A stretch of DNA of 64,000 bases from Pseudolabrys sp035718275 (GTDB lineage: Bacteria > Pseudomonadota > Alphaproteobacteria > Rhizobiales > Xanthobacteraceae). Below the pieces are notes generated by a model that saw nothing but the letters and a program-made list of their open reading frames with translations, made no database searches and was not told the origin of the DNA. Within the stretch, counting starts at the first letter, position 1; every line of letters begins with the position of its first letter. A program made the position numbers and the translations under genes. Where the stretch lies: the NCBI GenBank assembly GCA_035718275.1, contig DASTHI010000033.1, positions 61,743 through 125,742 of the forward strand. The letters run 5' to 3'. Below, piece after piece: positions 8,470 through 17,418 of the stretch.

Positions 8470-9345
8470 ATGAGCAAGGCAGTCCTCGGCGTGATCGGCG
8501 GCTCGGGCATTTACGAATTGCCGGGACTCGTGAATGCGCGCGAGGAGCGCATGGAATCCCCCTGGGGCGAGCCGTCGGGTCCTCTTCTAAGAGGCGAGAT
8601 CGGCGGCCTGCCTATCGTGTTCCTCCCACGGCACGACCGCGGTCATCGCCTGTCGCCGTCCGATATCAACTACCGCGCCAATATCGACGTCCTCAAGCGC
8701 GCGGGTGTGACCGATTTGGTATCGCTGTCGGCGTGCGGTTCATTCAGGGAGGAGTTGCCGCCAGGCACTTTCGTGCTCGTCGATCAGTTCATCGATCGAA
8801 CGCATCTTCGCCAGACATCGTTTTTCGGCAAAGGCTGCGTCGCGCACGTGTCAATGGCACATCCAGTTTCGCCGCGCCTGCGCATTCATCTCGCCGAGGC
8901 GGCGCTGACAGAAAATATCACCGTAGTGCGTGATGGCACCTATGTGTGCATCGAGGGTCCGCAATTTTCTACGCTTGCTGAGAGCCTCACATACAAACAG
9001 CTTGGATATTCCGTGATCGGCATGACCAATATGCCGGAAGCAAAGCTCGCCCGCGAAGCCGAGATCTGTTACGCGACCGTTGCGATGGTCACCGATTTCG
9101 ACTGCTGGCATCCCGATCATGACGCGGTGACCGTTCAGGATATCATGAAGGTTCTGTTGGCGAATGCCGACAAGGCCAAGCGTCTGATTGCGCGCCTCGC
9201 ACGCGATTTCCCGCGCGAGCATGAACCGTGCCCGATCGGTTCCGACCGCGCGCTCGAGACCGCGCTGATCACCGCGCCCGAGGCGCGCGATCCAGAGCTG
9301 ATTTGCATGCTCGACGCCGTCGCTGGAAGGGTGTTGAAACGCTAG
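8470..9345 (+). CDS. mtnP: S-methyl-5'-thioadenosine phosphorylase
   Basis: A 291-residue purine phosphorylase of the PNP/MTAP family. It cleaves methylthioadenosine, a by-product of polyamine synthesis, to adenine and methylthioribose-1-phosphate. Visible motifs are GGSGIYELPGL at the N-terminus, the phosphate-binding FLPRHDRGHRLSPSDINY, and MTNMPEAKLAREAEICYA with the downstream TDFDCWH. The FDCWH tail favours MTA over other purine nucleosides. It is followed 171 bases later by apt, which can use the adenine released. Confidence 0.93.
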   Translation: MSKAVLGVIGGSGIYELPGLVNAREERMESPWGEPSGPLLRGEIGGLPIVFLPRHDRGHRLSPSDINYRANIDVLKRAGVTDLVSLSACGSFREELPPGTFVLVDQFIDRTHLRQTSFFGKGCVAHVSMAHPVSPRLRIHLAEAALTENITVVRDGTYVCIEGPQFSTLAESLTYKQLGYSVIGMTNMPEAKLAREAEICYATVAMVTDFDCWHPDHDAVTVQDIMKVLLANADKAKRLIARLARDFPREHEPCPIGSDRALETALITAPEARDPELICMLDAVAGRVLKR

Positions 9346-9516
9346 TTCAGAAGAATTGCCTGCGATGCTCACGCCAAATTGGCTAACGGGCGCTGCTTTC
9401 TACAGTGCGTCATTAAATCGTTCGTTGCACCAAAGACGGACAAGGGCAGCATTTGACCGCTCCTGCGCGACCGGCCAAAATCTTCACGTAAAAAATTCCC
9501 AACTCAGGTCTTTTTC

Positions 9517-10065
9517 ATGTCGTTGCGCGAGCTGGAATTCGATCTGCGTGCCGCCATCCGTTCGATCCCAGATTATCCGAAGCCCGGCATCGTGTTCCGT
9601 GACATCACGACCCTGCTGGGCGATGCGCGCGCTTTCCGGCGTGCGGTGGACGAGCTGGTGCAGCCCTGGGCCGGCATGAAGATCGACAAGGTGGCCGGAA
9701 TCGAAGCACGGGGTTTCATCCTCGGCGGAGCGGTTGCCCATCAGGTATCGGCAGGATTCATCCCGATTCGCAAGAAAGGGAAGCTGCCTTACAAGCGCGT
9801 CAGTATCGGGTATTCGCTGGAATACGGCCTGGATGAGATCGAGATGCATGAGGACGCGTTGGCGAGGGGCGAGCGCGTCGTGTTGGTGGACGATCTCATC
9901 GCGACCGGCGGGACTGCCGAGGCAGCGGTCAAGCTTCTTCGCCGATTGGGCGCCGATGTGCTTGCAGCCTGCTTTGTCATTGATTTGCCCGAACTCGGGG
10001 GCGGCGACAAATTGCGCGAGCTGAATGTGCCGGTGCGCACGCTGGTCTCCTTTGAAGGGCATTAA
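9517..10065 (+). CDS. apt: Adenine phosphoribosyltransferase
   Basis: Apt, 182 residues, makes AMP from adenine and PRPP. The PRPP-binding motif VVLVDDLIATGGTA is at 121-134, and the family segments SIPDYPKPGIVFRDIT (16-31) and GIEARGFI (61-68) are intact. It probably salvages the adenine made by MtnP upstream. The last four bases overlap the 3' end of the convergent M48 protease gene, so the two transcripts must be antisense at their ends unless terminated very early. Confidence 0.96.
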   Translation: MSLRELEFDLRAAIRSIPDYPKPGIVFRDITTLLGDARAFRRAVDELVQPWAGMKIDKVAGIEARGFILGGAVAHQVSAGFIPIRKKGKLPYKRVSIGYSLEYGLDEIEMHEDALARGERVVLVDDLIATGGTAEAAVKLLRRLGADVLAACFVIDLPELGGGDKLRELNVPVRTLVSFEGH

Positions 10066-11216
10066 CCAGGGCGCGGCCCCCAGGGCCCCCTGGTCTCGCC
10101 GCCTGAATCGACCGGCGGCTTGTCCGGAAGGAAAGGTTTGCCGCCGCTCTGGTCCTGATCAGTGCGACCCCATGGACCATCCGTTTCCGGTAAGGGAAGT
10201 TCGCCCGGGGTCTCGGAGCCGACGGCAAGTGGGCCCGGGTCGTGCCCGCCGGCATATTTGACGAGCGCCTCGACGCGTGAATCGATCGAGGGATGCGTGG
10301 CGAACAGATCGGCGAAGCCCTCGCGGGGATTGTCGACGCACATTTCCATGACCGCCGAGTTGGCCGCCTGCAGCTCGCCGCGGCCCTCGATCTTGCGCAA
10401 TGCCGAGATCATCGCGTCGGGATTTTTGGTGAGTTCTACGGATCCTGCGTCGGCGAGATATTCGCGCTGTCGAGAGAGGGCGAAACGAATCACGATCGAC
10501 AACACCCACGCGACTACAATGAGAACGACAGCGATGAGAATGGCGAGTCCGGCACCGCCTTTGCGTTCGCCGCCGCCTTCGCGGCGCCTGCCGTAAAAAG
10601 CGGTCTGGAAAAAGAGCCGGAAGATCATCTCGCCGAAAAACGAGATCACACCTGCGATCACCACCGCGATCACGAGCATGCGCACGTCGCCATTGCGAAT
10701 GTGGGTGAGTTCGTGACCGAGGACGGCTTCGATTTCCCGATCATCGAGCGCGTTCATCAGCCCGCGGGTGACGGTGATCGAATATTGCTTTTCGTTGAGA
10801 CCAGTCGCGAAGGCATTGAGCGCCGGGTCGTCCGCGATTCGCAAAGTGGGCATGGTGATGCCGCGGGAAATGCAAAGGTTCTCGAGAAGATTGTAGAGAC
10901 GGGGCTGTTCCCGACGGGTTACTTGATGCGCGCCCGTCACGGCATCGATCATTGATTGATGGAATTTGTAGGCAATCGCAATCCAGATCACCGCACCGAC
11001 GGTGGCAAATGGCAATGCCTTTAAAAAATCGAATGCAGCTGCGCGCAATAGATAGTCGAGCGGCGGCGCGTTATATTCATAGGAGGAACTCAGCGCCTCA
11101 GCGAGAAGCGCGCCTGCAAAGACCATCACATAGACAAGGAAGAACAGTCCGATCAGCAGCGCGATCGAACGCCGCTTGTTCGACTGAATGTGTGTGTAGA
11201 GTCCGTAAGCGGCCAT
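10062..11216 (-). CDS. HtpX-like M48 family zinc metallopeptidase
   Basis: An inner-membrane M48 protease of 384 residues. Two transmembrane helices occupy about residues 18-42 and 64-85, the zinc motif is H168-E-L-T-H172, and further hydrophobic helices follow at about 180-200 and 225-250. A proline- and glycine-rich cytosolic tail ends the protein and is longer than in HtpX. It sits 180 bases downstream of lemA; lemA/M48 pairs are common and suggest membrane-protein quality control. The DNA encoding the tail includes a dyad (ACCAGGG/CCCTGGT) that may contribute to termination against apt. Confidence 0.88.
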   Translation of the reverse strand: MAAYGLYTHIQSNKRRSIALLIGLFFLVYVMVFAGALLAEALSSSYEYNAPPLDYLLRAAAFDFLKALPFATVGAVIWIAIAYKFHQSMIDAVTGAHQVTRREQPRLYNLLENLCISRGITMPTLRIADDPALNAFATGLNEKQYSITVTRGLMNALDDREIEAVLGHELTHIRNGDVRMLVIAVVIAGVISFFGEMIFRLFFQTAFYGRRREGGGERKGGAGLAILIAVVLIVVAWVLSIVIRFALSRQREYLADAGSVELTKNPDAMISALRKIEGRGELQAANSAVMEMCVDNPREGFADLFATHPSIDSRVEALVKYAGGHDPGPLAVGSETPGELPLPETDGPWGRTDQDQSGGKPFLPDKPPVDSGGETRGPWGPRPG

Positions 11217-11396
11217 GGGCTTCGTGCTGAACCTGTATGCCGTTTTCGTGTGCAGCTATTGGAACGGGCAAGAGCGGGAGTCCGAGCCCGGCGACGAACC
11301 TGGAATCTGGCGCTGGATTCCGCGTTCAACGACGGCCGCCTCTCGCAAGACTTACCGGGTCCGACTTCTCCGCGTCACCGCGCCGAAAATGATCTG

Positions 11397-11960
11397 CTAG
11401 AACTTGACGCTTGGCGCCTGCTCCAGCTGCGCTCGTGTTTCACCGACATCAAAGAACATACGCTGTGAAAAACCGAACACACCGGCAAAAAGCGACGCGG
11501 GGAATTGCTGGATGCCGGTGTTGTACTCCTGCACCGCATTGTTGAAAAAGCGCCGCGAAGCGGCGAGCTTATTCTCAATGTCGGCAAGCTCACTTTGCAG
11601 CTGCTGGAAGTTCGCGTTGGCCTTCAGGTTGGGGTAGTTTTCTGAAAGCGCGAACAATTGCCGCAGCGCACCCGTGAGCACGTTTTCCGCGGCCACTTTC
11701 TGATCGACGCTAGGTGCCGCTATAGCCGCGTTTCGCGCCTGAATGACCGATTCGAGAGTACCTCGTTCGTGTGCGGCATAACCCTTGACGGTTTCAACCA
11801 GGTTGGGGACCAGGTCGTGGCGCTGCTTAAGCTGCACATCGATGTCTGCGAAGGCCTGGTTCGTCCTCTGCATCATCGCGACCAGGCCGTTATAGATACT
11901 GATCGCCCATATCACGAGGACGACAATGACGCCGAGGACAATCCAGCCGGTGGTGGACAT
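11397..11960 (-). CDS. LemA family protein
   Basis: A protein of 187 residues with one N-terminal transmembrane helix (about 5-25) and a long helical domain. Family signatures are YNGLVAMMQRTNQAFADIDV, then QLKQRHDLVPNLVETVKGYA, and near the end FFNNAVQEYNTGIQQFP. ATG 11960 places the membrane anchor at the N-terminus as expected; an upstream in-frame start at 12035 would add an unsupported leader. LemA proteins are of uncertain function and are often encoded with M48 proteases, as here. Confidence 0.92.
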   Translation of the reverse strand: MSTTGWIVLGVIVVLVIWAISIYNGLVAMMQRTNQAFADIDVQLKQRHDLVPNLVETVKGYAAHERGTLESVIQARNAAIAAPSVDQKVAAENVLTGALRQLFALSENYPNLKANANFQQLQSELADIENKLAASRRFFNNAVQEYNTGIQQFPASLFAGVFGFSQRMFFDVGETRAQLEQAPSVKF

Positions 11961-12163
11961 GAGCGGCTCCAGAATTGGGAGAGCGGTGCTATTCGGACCG
12001 GCCAAGTCTAGCTCAGATGGCGGCGCGCCCGCCAAGGGGCAACACCTGAATCATCGAAGACCAATGCACCCAGACAATGCTCTAAGCCACTCTGAGTGCA
12101 TTGGGAGCAAACACTGGCCAGCAAGTCGGGCGGTCACCGCGAGTCAGCTAAGCTCTGGGCAAA

Positions 12164-12197
12164 AAAAGACCCTCAGTCTATTGACCGAGGGTCTTTT
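12164..12197. terminator. Strong intrinsic terminator, best on the minus strand
   Basis: A perfect 11-bp stem, AAAAGACCCTC (12164-12174) with GAGGGTCTTTT (12187-12197), closes a 12-base loop. On the minus strand the stem is followed by a run of seven T residues in total, and on the plus strand by four, so it can act in both directions. It lies 272 bases downstream of the smc stop, much further than usual for an mRNA terminator, and directly after the candidate small RNA. Confidence 0.85.
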
Positions 12198-12271
12198 CGC
12201 CAGACGGCTATTCGGGGGGTAAGGGGGGAGCCGCCCAGCTAAAGCACAGCCAAACAACGCGGCACCCCCTC
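12164..12271 (-). ncRNA. Candidate structured small RNA downstream of smc
   Basis: On the minus strand a promoter-like pair (TTGATC at 12301-12296, then 17 bases, then AACAAT at 12278-12273) precedes a segment that can fold into a long stem: 12265-12271 pairs with 12221-12227 and 12259-12263 pairs with 12230-12234, separated only by a small internal loop. The perfect terminator hairpin at 12164-12197 follows. A transcript of about 105 bases with a C-rich 3' arm results. There is no open reading frame inside. It could instead be an mRNA tail of smc. No match to SRP RNA, tmRNA or RNase P RNA was recognised. Confidence 0.4.
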
Positions 12272-12468
12272 AATTGTTCCGACCAGTAATCAGCCGATCA
12301 AACAAACGTTATCCACAGGCCAAAGACGGTGATCATGCCGGTTCCGGCATGTTCTTGAACGTCTTCTTGAACATGAGCGGTTCATTCAAGACGGATGCTC
12401 TGCCACAGGAAACGTTCGGGCCAACATGGGCATAACGGCGGTCACGCGGACTGCGATATTGCCGCTCG

Positions 12469-15400
12469 TTAGCTTGCTTCGCGGAACCGTACGGCGGCTT
12501 CCAAGTCGACTGATACGAGCTGAGACACCCCACGTTCGGCCATCGTGACCCCATAGAGGCGATTCATGCGCGCCATGGTGATCGGGTTGTGCGTGATGAT
12601 CACGAACCGCGTGTCGGTCGACTTGGTCATTTCGTCGAGCAAATCGCAGAAACGTTCGACATTGTGATCGTCGAGGGGGGCATCCACTTCGTCGAGCACG
12701 CAGATCGGGGCCGGATTGGTCAGGAAGACGGCGAATATCAACGCAAGGGCGGTCAGCGCCTGCTCGCCGCCCGAGAGTAAGGAAAGCGTTGCGGGTTTCT
12801 TTCCTGGAGGTTTGGCGAGAATTTCGAGCCCGGCCTCGAGCGGATCCTCGCTCTCGACCAGCTGCAGCTCGGCGGTGCCGCCGCCGAAAAGCTGCGTGAA
12901 AAGGTGCTGGAAATGCCTGTTGACCTGCTCGAAGGAGGAAAGCAGGCGTTCCCGCGCCTCTCGATTCAGGCTCTGAATCCCCAGCCGCAGTTTCTTGATG
13001 GCTTCGACAAGATCGTCGCGCTCGGTCGTAAGGGAGGTGTGCTGGGATTCGATCTCGCGCAGCTCCTCTTCGGCACGAAGATTGACCGCGCCGAGCCGCT
13101 CACGCTCGCGCCGCAGCCGCTCGAGCGAGGATTCAATCTCGGCGAGATCCGGCAAAGGATCGGTCGGCCCGATCTCGGCGAGCTCGGCCACGGCCGAAGG
13201 CTGTACTTCCAACATGTCGTGGATTTCGCGCGCGACATCTGCAAGCCGGCGCTTGTCGCCCTCGAAGCGCTCCTCGGCGCGGGCCAGTTCCTCGCGCGCG
13301 GTGCTCGCCGCCGACAAGGCCGCGCGGGCGTCCCGGTCAGCTTCCGCAAGGGCATTTTCAGCCTCCTGCAGGCGGTCGGCGCAGGCGCGCCGCTCCGCCT
13401 CTGCCGACTGGATTTCGCTAAGCAGGCCGCTTCGCTTTCCGGCAAATATCTGCGGAGCATTCTCGAGCTCAGCGCGATCGCGTTTCGCTTCTGTGATGCG
13501 CTGTTCGAGCGTGGCGATCTGGTTGTGAGCGCCTGACTGGCGCTCAAGCCATCCGGTCTTGTCCGCCGAGAGTTGAGCGAGCCGCCGGTCGGCAATTTCG
13601 GCTTCGCGCGCAATCGCCTGCTGTTCTGCCTGCACTTCCGCAAGCCGGGCGCGCTTGCCGGCGAGATCATCGCGCACCTGGGAAAGCTCTGCCTCGATTG
13701 CAGCCGCAGGGGCGAGACTGCCAAGCGAGGCTTCGGCTTGCGACTTCGCCGCAGCAGCTTCGTCGCGGCTGGTGATCAATCGCATTCGTGCTTCGACGAG
13801 CGCTGAAAGCCGTGCCGCCTGGCGATTTAGATCCCGTTCGCGCGCTCGTGTTTCGCTTTCGGCACTGCTGGCCGCCTCGAAAGCAGCCTGAGCCATCGCG
13901 AGGGTATGACGCCTGACTTCAGCTTCACTGCGCGCGCTGCTCAACTCGAGCTCGATTTCGGCAAACCGGCTACGCTGCGCGAGCCTGCGCGCGGCACCGG
14001 TCGGCGCGTGCGCAGCCGCGACAAAGCCGTCCCAACGCCACAGATCTCCTTCACGCGAGACCAGCCGCTGTCCCGATTTCAACGTTGCTGCGAGTCGGAT
14101 ACCTGCATCGCGATCGACGACGCCGATTTGCGCAAGCCGGCGGCGCAATTGGCTGGGCGCCTTGACGTAATTTGCGAGCGGCTCGACTCCGTCGGGCAGG
14201 GCGGGGTCGCCCGGTCCGCCCGCGACTTCGCTCCAGTGCATTGGCGACGAGGGATCTGCCGGCGCATCGAGGTCGTCCCCCAAGGCCGCCCCCAATGCCT
14301 TTTCGTAGCCTTTCTCGACGGAAATGTTGTCGATGACGGGCGGCCAGAGGCTGCGGGTTTCAAGCGACAACATTTTCGACAGCGTCTTGGCCTCGGTTTC
14401 AAGCCGCTGGATCCGTTTTTCGGCCTCGGCGATGCCCTCGCGTGCGGCCTCGAGCTCCGTCCGCGCCACATTGCGTGCGGCTTCGGCTGCAACTGCAGCC
14501 GCTTCCGCCTCGCTCAGCGCGCCCTGCGCCCCTACGACCTCGCTCGCAACAGAGGAGATCCCGGCGGTCTGCAGCGTCGAGAGTTCACGCTCGATCACGT
14601 CGATTTCGGAGGCGATCTTCGCGGCACGCTCGGTCTGCTCCCGTGCGGCATTCTCAAAACGGCTCCGCTGGGCCGCGAGATCGGCAAGCTCTGTGGTCAG
14701 ATCAGTGAAAATCTTTTCGGCGGCGCCGAGCTCTGCCTCCGCCGCGGCGACTTTAGCGTCGACGCCGTTGCGTCTTCCCGCGCTTTCTCGTGCCTCCGCC
14801 CGGATGGTGTCCTCTTCCGAGCCGAGGCGCGACAACGCCTGTTCGGCGTCAGCGGCAAGCCGCCGTTCGCGCTCTGTATCTGCGGCGAGCTGTACCAGAC
14901 GCAAATCGAGCTCGGCCAACCGGTCCTTAGCGCGGGCTTCTTCGCGGTCGAGATCCTGCAGCGCAACGTTAAGCCGATGCAAAGCGGCGCCGGCACGCGC
15001 TTCCGCCTCGCGCAATTCCGGCATCACCGCGGCAGCAAGCGCTTGCCGCTTGGAGGCTTCCGCCTCGGCAGCAACGCGCTCGGCGACGGCTCGGACGCAG
15101 GCGTCCTTGGCGCGTTCGGCTTCTGCGACTTCCGTGTTCGCGGCCGTCCACCGCAAGTGATACAGGGTGGCTTCGGCCTTGCGCACCTGGGAGGAAACGG
15201 TGCGATAACGGACGGCCTGCCGCGCCTGCTTTTTGAGAGCATCGATTTGTGCACCCAGCTGCCCGATGACGTCCTCGACGCGCAGGAGATTGGTTTCGGC
15301 AGCCTTCAACCGCAGCTCGGCCTCGTGGCGCCGCGCATGCAGCCCTGCCACTCCCGCTGCTTCTTCGAGCACGCGCCGGCGCTGTTCCGGCTTGGCCTGG

Positions 15401-15858
15401 ATGATCTCGCCGATTCGGCCCTGGTGGACCAATGCCGGCGAGCGCGCTCCGGTCGAGGCATCCGCGAACAGGATCTGCACGTCGCGCGCGCGCACTTCGC
15501 GCCCATTGATGCGATAACTTGACCCGGCTTCGCGTTCGATGCGCCGCGCGATCTCAAGCGAGTCCTGGTCATTGAACGCCGCCGGCGCCGCGCGCGTCGA
15601 ATTGTCGATAACGATTGCAACCTCGGCATTGTTTCGCGCCGGCCGGCTGTTCGATCCGGAAAAAATGACATCGTCCATAGAGGCGGCGCGCATCGACTTG
15701 TGCGAGGATTCGCCCATGACCCAGCGAAGCGCCTCGACCAAGTTCGACTTACCGCAGCCGTTCGGGCCGACGACTCCCGTGAGTCCCGGCTCGATCTGAA
15801 AATCCGTAGGTTCCACGAAGGACTTGAAACCGAGCAGCCGCAGTCTGGTGAGCTTCAT
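12469..15858 (-). CDS. smc: Chromosome segregation SMC ATPase
   Basis: An SMC protein of 1129 residues. The head has the Walker A motif GPNGCGKSN (31-39) at the N-terminus, and the C-terminal half-head carries the LSGGEQ signature and Walker B ICVLDEVDAPLD. Two long Ala/Glu/Arg-rich coiled coils flank a globular hinge near residues 510-610. SMC condenses and segregates the chromosome with ScpA and ScpB. It is transcribed leftward after dciA and dsbA. Long open frames on the opposite strand are artefacts of its GC-rich coiled-coil codons. Confidence 0.97.
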   Translation of the reverse strand: MKLTRLRLLGFKSFVEPTDFQIEPGLTGVVGPNGCGKSNLVEALRWVMGESSHKSMRAASMDDVIFSGSNSRPARNNAEVAIVIDNSTRAAPAAFNDQDSLEIARRIEREAGSSYRINGREVRARDVQILFADASTGARSPALVHQGRIGEIIQAKPEQRRRVLEEAAGVAGLHARRHEAELRLKAAETNLLRVEDVIGQLGAQIDALKKQARQAVRYRTVSSQVRKAEATLYHLRWTAANTEVAEAERAKDACVRAVAERVAAEAEASKRQALAAAVMPELREAEARAGAALHRLNVALQDLDREEARAKDRLAELDLRLVQLAADTERERRLAADAEQALSRLGSEEDTIRAEARESAGRRNGVDAKVAAAEAELGAAEKIFTDLTTELADLAAQRSRFENAAREQTERAAKIASEIDVIERELSTLQTAGISSVASEVVGAQGALSEAEAAAVAAEAARNVARTELEAAREGIAEAEKRIQRLETEAKTLSKMLSLETRSLWPPVIDNISVEKGYEKALGAALGDDLDAPADPSSPMHWSEVAGGPGDPALPDGVEPLANYVKAPSQLRRRLAQIGVVDRDAGIRLAATLKSGQRLVSREGDLWRWDGFVAAAHAPTGAARRLAQRSRFAEIELELSSARSEAEVRRHTLAMAQAAFEAASSAESETRARERDLNRQAARLSALVEARMRLITSRDEAAAAKSQAEASLGSLAPAAAIEAELSQVRDDLAGKRARLAEVQAEQQAIAREAEIADRRLAQLSADKTGWLERQSGAHNQIATLEQRITEAKRDRAELENAPQIFAGKRSGLLSEIQSAEAERRACADRLQEAENALAEADRDARAALSAASTAREELARAEERFEGDKRRLADVAREIHDMLEVQPSAVAELAEIGPTDPLPDLAEIESSLERLRRERERLGAVNLRAEEELREIESQHTSLTTERDDLVEAIKKLRLGIQSLNREARERLLSSFEQVNRHFQHLFTQLFGGGTAELQLVESEDPLEAGLEILAKPPGKKPATLSLLSGGEQALTALALIFAVFLTNPAPICVLDEVDAPLDDHNVERFCDLLDEMTKSTDTRFVIITHNPITMARMNRLYGVTMAERGVSQLVSVDLEAAVRFREAS

Positions 15859-16158
15859 TGCCTCAGTGCCTCATGCAGTCTTCTTCTTGGCGCACGCCTA
15901 CCGGCGCCGTCCCCGCGGCGGCGGCTTTGCAATCTGGTGCGCAAGCGGGAGCTGACGTCATCCTTTCCGATTTTTTGATGATTCGCCAATCCTTCCCGGA
16001 ACTTGTGCCGTACTGCGGGAGCATGAATCGGCGGCAACGCGAGAGCAACTGCCGCGCGGGGCCACGTCGCGGTTTTCCAGACCTTTCCGGCTGGATCAAG
16101 CATGAAATTGCGTCGGCAATGCCTAACGTCAATTCCGATTCGCGGCAAAAAACCGTGG
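15859..16158. other. Intergenic region upstream of smc
   Basis: These 300 bases separate the smc start from the dsbA-like stop. They presumably hold an smc promoter on the minus strand. I see no open frame with family resemblance, no strong hairpin and no repeat. Confidence 0.5.
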
Positions 16159-16830
16159 TCAGCCCTTCAGATAGGGGTCGATGATCTTGGCCATCTCGTC
16201 GATCGACATCGCGCCCGCGTAAGAGGTGCCGTTAATGAAAAAGGTCGGGGTCGACTGGACTTTAAAGTCCTTGATCGCCCGCTGGCGTACACTTTCAATC
16301 CCATCGAGCATCTTCTGATTCGCGAGGCACGCATTGAATGACTGCTCGGTGAAGCCGGCCTGCTTGGCGATCGCAAGCAGGGGCGGAATCGGCTTCTCTA
16401 CGGCCCACTGGCGCTGCTGGCGGAATAGCGTGTCAATCAAGGCGAAATATCGGTCCTTGTCGGTCTCGCCGGCAGCACACCGCGCGAGCATGAATGCAGC
16501 TGCAGCCAGATTGTCGAGCGGAAACTCTCTGAAGATGTAGCGCACTTTGCCGGTGTCGATGTAACGCTTCTTGAGTTCCGGAAATGTCGTCTCCTGGAAG
16601 TGGGCGCAGTGTGGACAGGTCATGGACGCATATTCGATGATGGTCACCGGCGCCTTCTCGTTCCCGATGGCCATGTCCGGCAAGGTGTCGGGCTTCATCA
16701 ACTCGGCCGTGGGTATGGTCTCGGCCAAGGCATCATTCAGGAAAGGTGACACGCTTGAAGCGCCCAACACGCTTGTGGCGAGCGCCAAAAAAGCGGTGGA
16801 CTGACAAAACTGGCGACGCGTGATCTGCAA
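16159..16830 (-). CDS. DsbA-family thiol:disulfide oxidoreductase
   Basis: An exported thioredoxin-fold protein of 223 residues. It has an RR-containing N-terminus (ITRRQF) and a hydrophobic signal to about residue 37, then a DSBA-like domain with the active site C72-P-H-C75 and a late cis-proline segment STPTFFINGTSYAGA. The start is TTG 16830 because GAGGGAG lies at correct spacing before it; ATG and GTG codons are absent nearby. RR before the signal could permit Tat export. It probably oxidises or isomerises periplasmic disulfides. It is placed between dciA and smc, a conserved order in this order of bacteria. Confidence 0.88.
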   Translation of the reverse strand: MQITRRQFCQSTAFLALATSVLGASSVSPFLNDALAETIPTAELMKPDTLPDMAIGNEKAPVTIIEYASMTCPHCAHFQETTFPELKKRYIDTGKVRYIFREFPLDNLAAAAFMLARCAAGETDKDRYFALIDTLFRQQRQWAVEKPIPPLLAIAKQAGFTEQSFNACLANQKMLDGIESVRQRAIKDFKVQSTPTFFINGTSYAGAMSIDEMAKIIDPYLKG

Positions 16831-16928
16831 ATGGTGCTCCCTCAGGGCTGAAGCAGGCTGACGGTTAGCTAGCTGGACGAGACAATTGTGGCAATGGCGA
16901 GCCGGGCTGCCAAGGCGCTCCAGGATAC

Positions 16929-17405
16929 TCAATTTCGCTTGATCGCCGCGCCCAGTCGCCCCAATGCCTGTCGCAATTCGTCGTCCTGAACGTCGGACAG
17001 TGTTTCTGCGATTCGGGCCGCAGCGGCGTGGTCCATAGCAGGAGATTTCGGCCGCTCGCGACGATGCAGGGGAGCCTGGCGGATCGCGATGCGCCCCACG
17101 GCGCGCCACCCAAAGAAGCGGTTGACCCGTTCGAGGATCACCGCCGAGAGGTGCTGGATCTCCAAGGCGGCAGGTCCTTCCACACGCAGAACCAGGGTTG
17201 CGGGCTGCGGCTCTTTATCGCCTCCCGAGCGTGGCCAATTGATTTTTAGCGGTTCGCAATGTGCCGCAATGTCCTGGCCGGCGATCTCGGTCCAGCGCGA
17301 AATGATTTCGGTCGATGCAAAACCCTGCGCCTTCAGGATGTCCCTCAGTGTACTACCCAGCAGATCCGACAGGGGGCGGGGAAAACTGCGCGAGCGCTTG
17401 CTCAT
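16929..17405 (-). CDS. DciA-like DUF721 protein
   Basis: A protein of 158 residues with the DUF721 core: LSDLLGSTLRDILKAQGFAS, then ISRWTEIAGQDIAAHCEPL and LVLRVEGPAALEIQHLSAVI. DUF721 members include DciA, the loader of the replicative DnaB helicase, so a replication role is likely. ATG 17405 gives the usual N-terminus. It is divergent from mutY with only 13 bases between the two proposed starts, so the genes share a promoter region. Confidence 0.85.
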   Translation of the reverse strand: MSKRSRSFPRPLSDLLGSTLRDILKAQGFASTEIISRWTEIAGQDIAAHCEPLKINWPRSGGDKEPQPATLVLRVEGPAALEIQHLSAVILERVNRFFGWRAVGRIAIRQAPLHRRERPKSPAMDHAAAARIAETLSDVQDDELRQALGRLGAAIKRN

Positions 17406-17418
17406 AGGGGAGCGCCTT

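Larger units (their letters stand above)
11961..12468. other. Intergenic region between lemA and smc
   Basis: This 508-base stretch has no convincing protein gene. It holds, from left to right: an inverted repeat of nine bases (12061-12069 with 12096-12104); the terminator at 12164-12197; a long GC stem at 12221-12271 and a possible promoter on the minus strand at 12273-12301 (see the ncRNA entry); a perfect 8-bp palindrome with a 2-base loop at about 12334-12351; and a nine-base direct repeat TTCTTGAAC immediately after it. A 73-codon open frame overlapping the smc 3' end has no family resemblance and no ribosome site. Confidence 0.6.

Noticed and set aside
8255..8473. A 72-codon frame between petC and mtnP
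   Set aside because: No family resemblance and it ends inside mtnP; likely chance.
12333..12554. A 73-codon minus-strand frame after smc
   Set aside because: It overlaps the smc end, has no ribosome site and its composition does not resemble a protein family.
13906..15522. A 538-codon plus-strand frame opposite smc
   Set aside because: It is the mirror of an Ala/Glu/Arg-rich coiled-coil gene with GC-rich third positions, has no family resemblance and no ribosome site, and the smc reading is certain.
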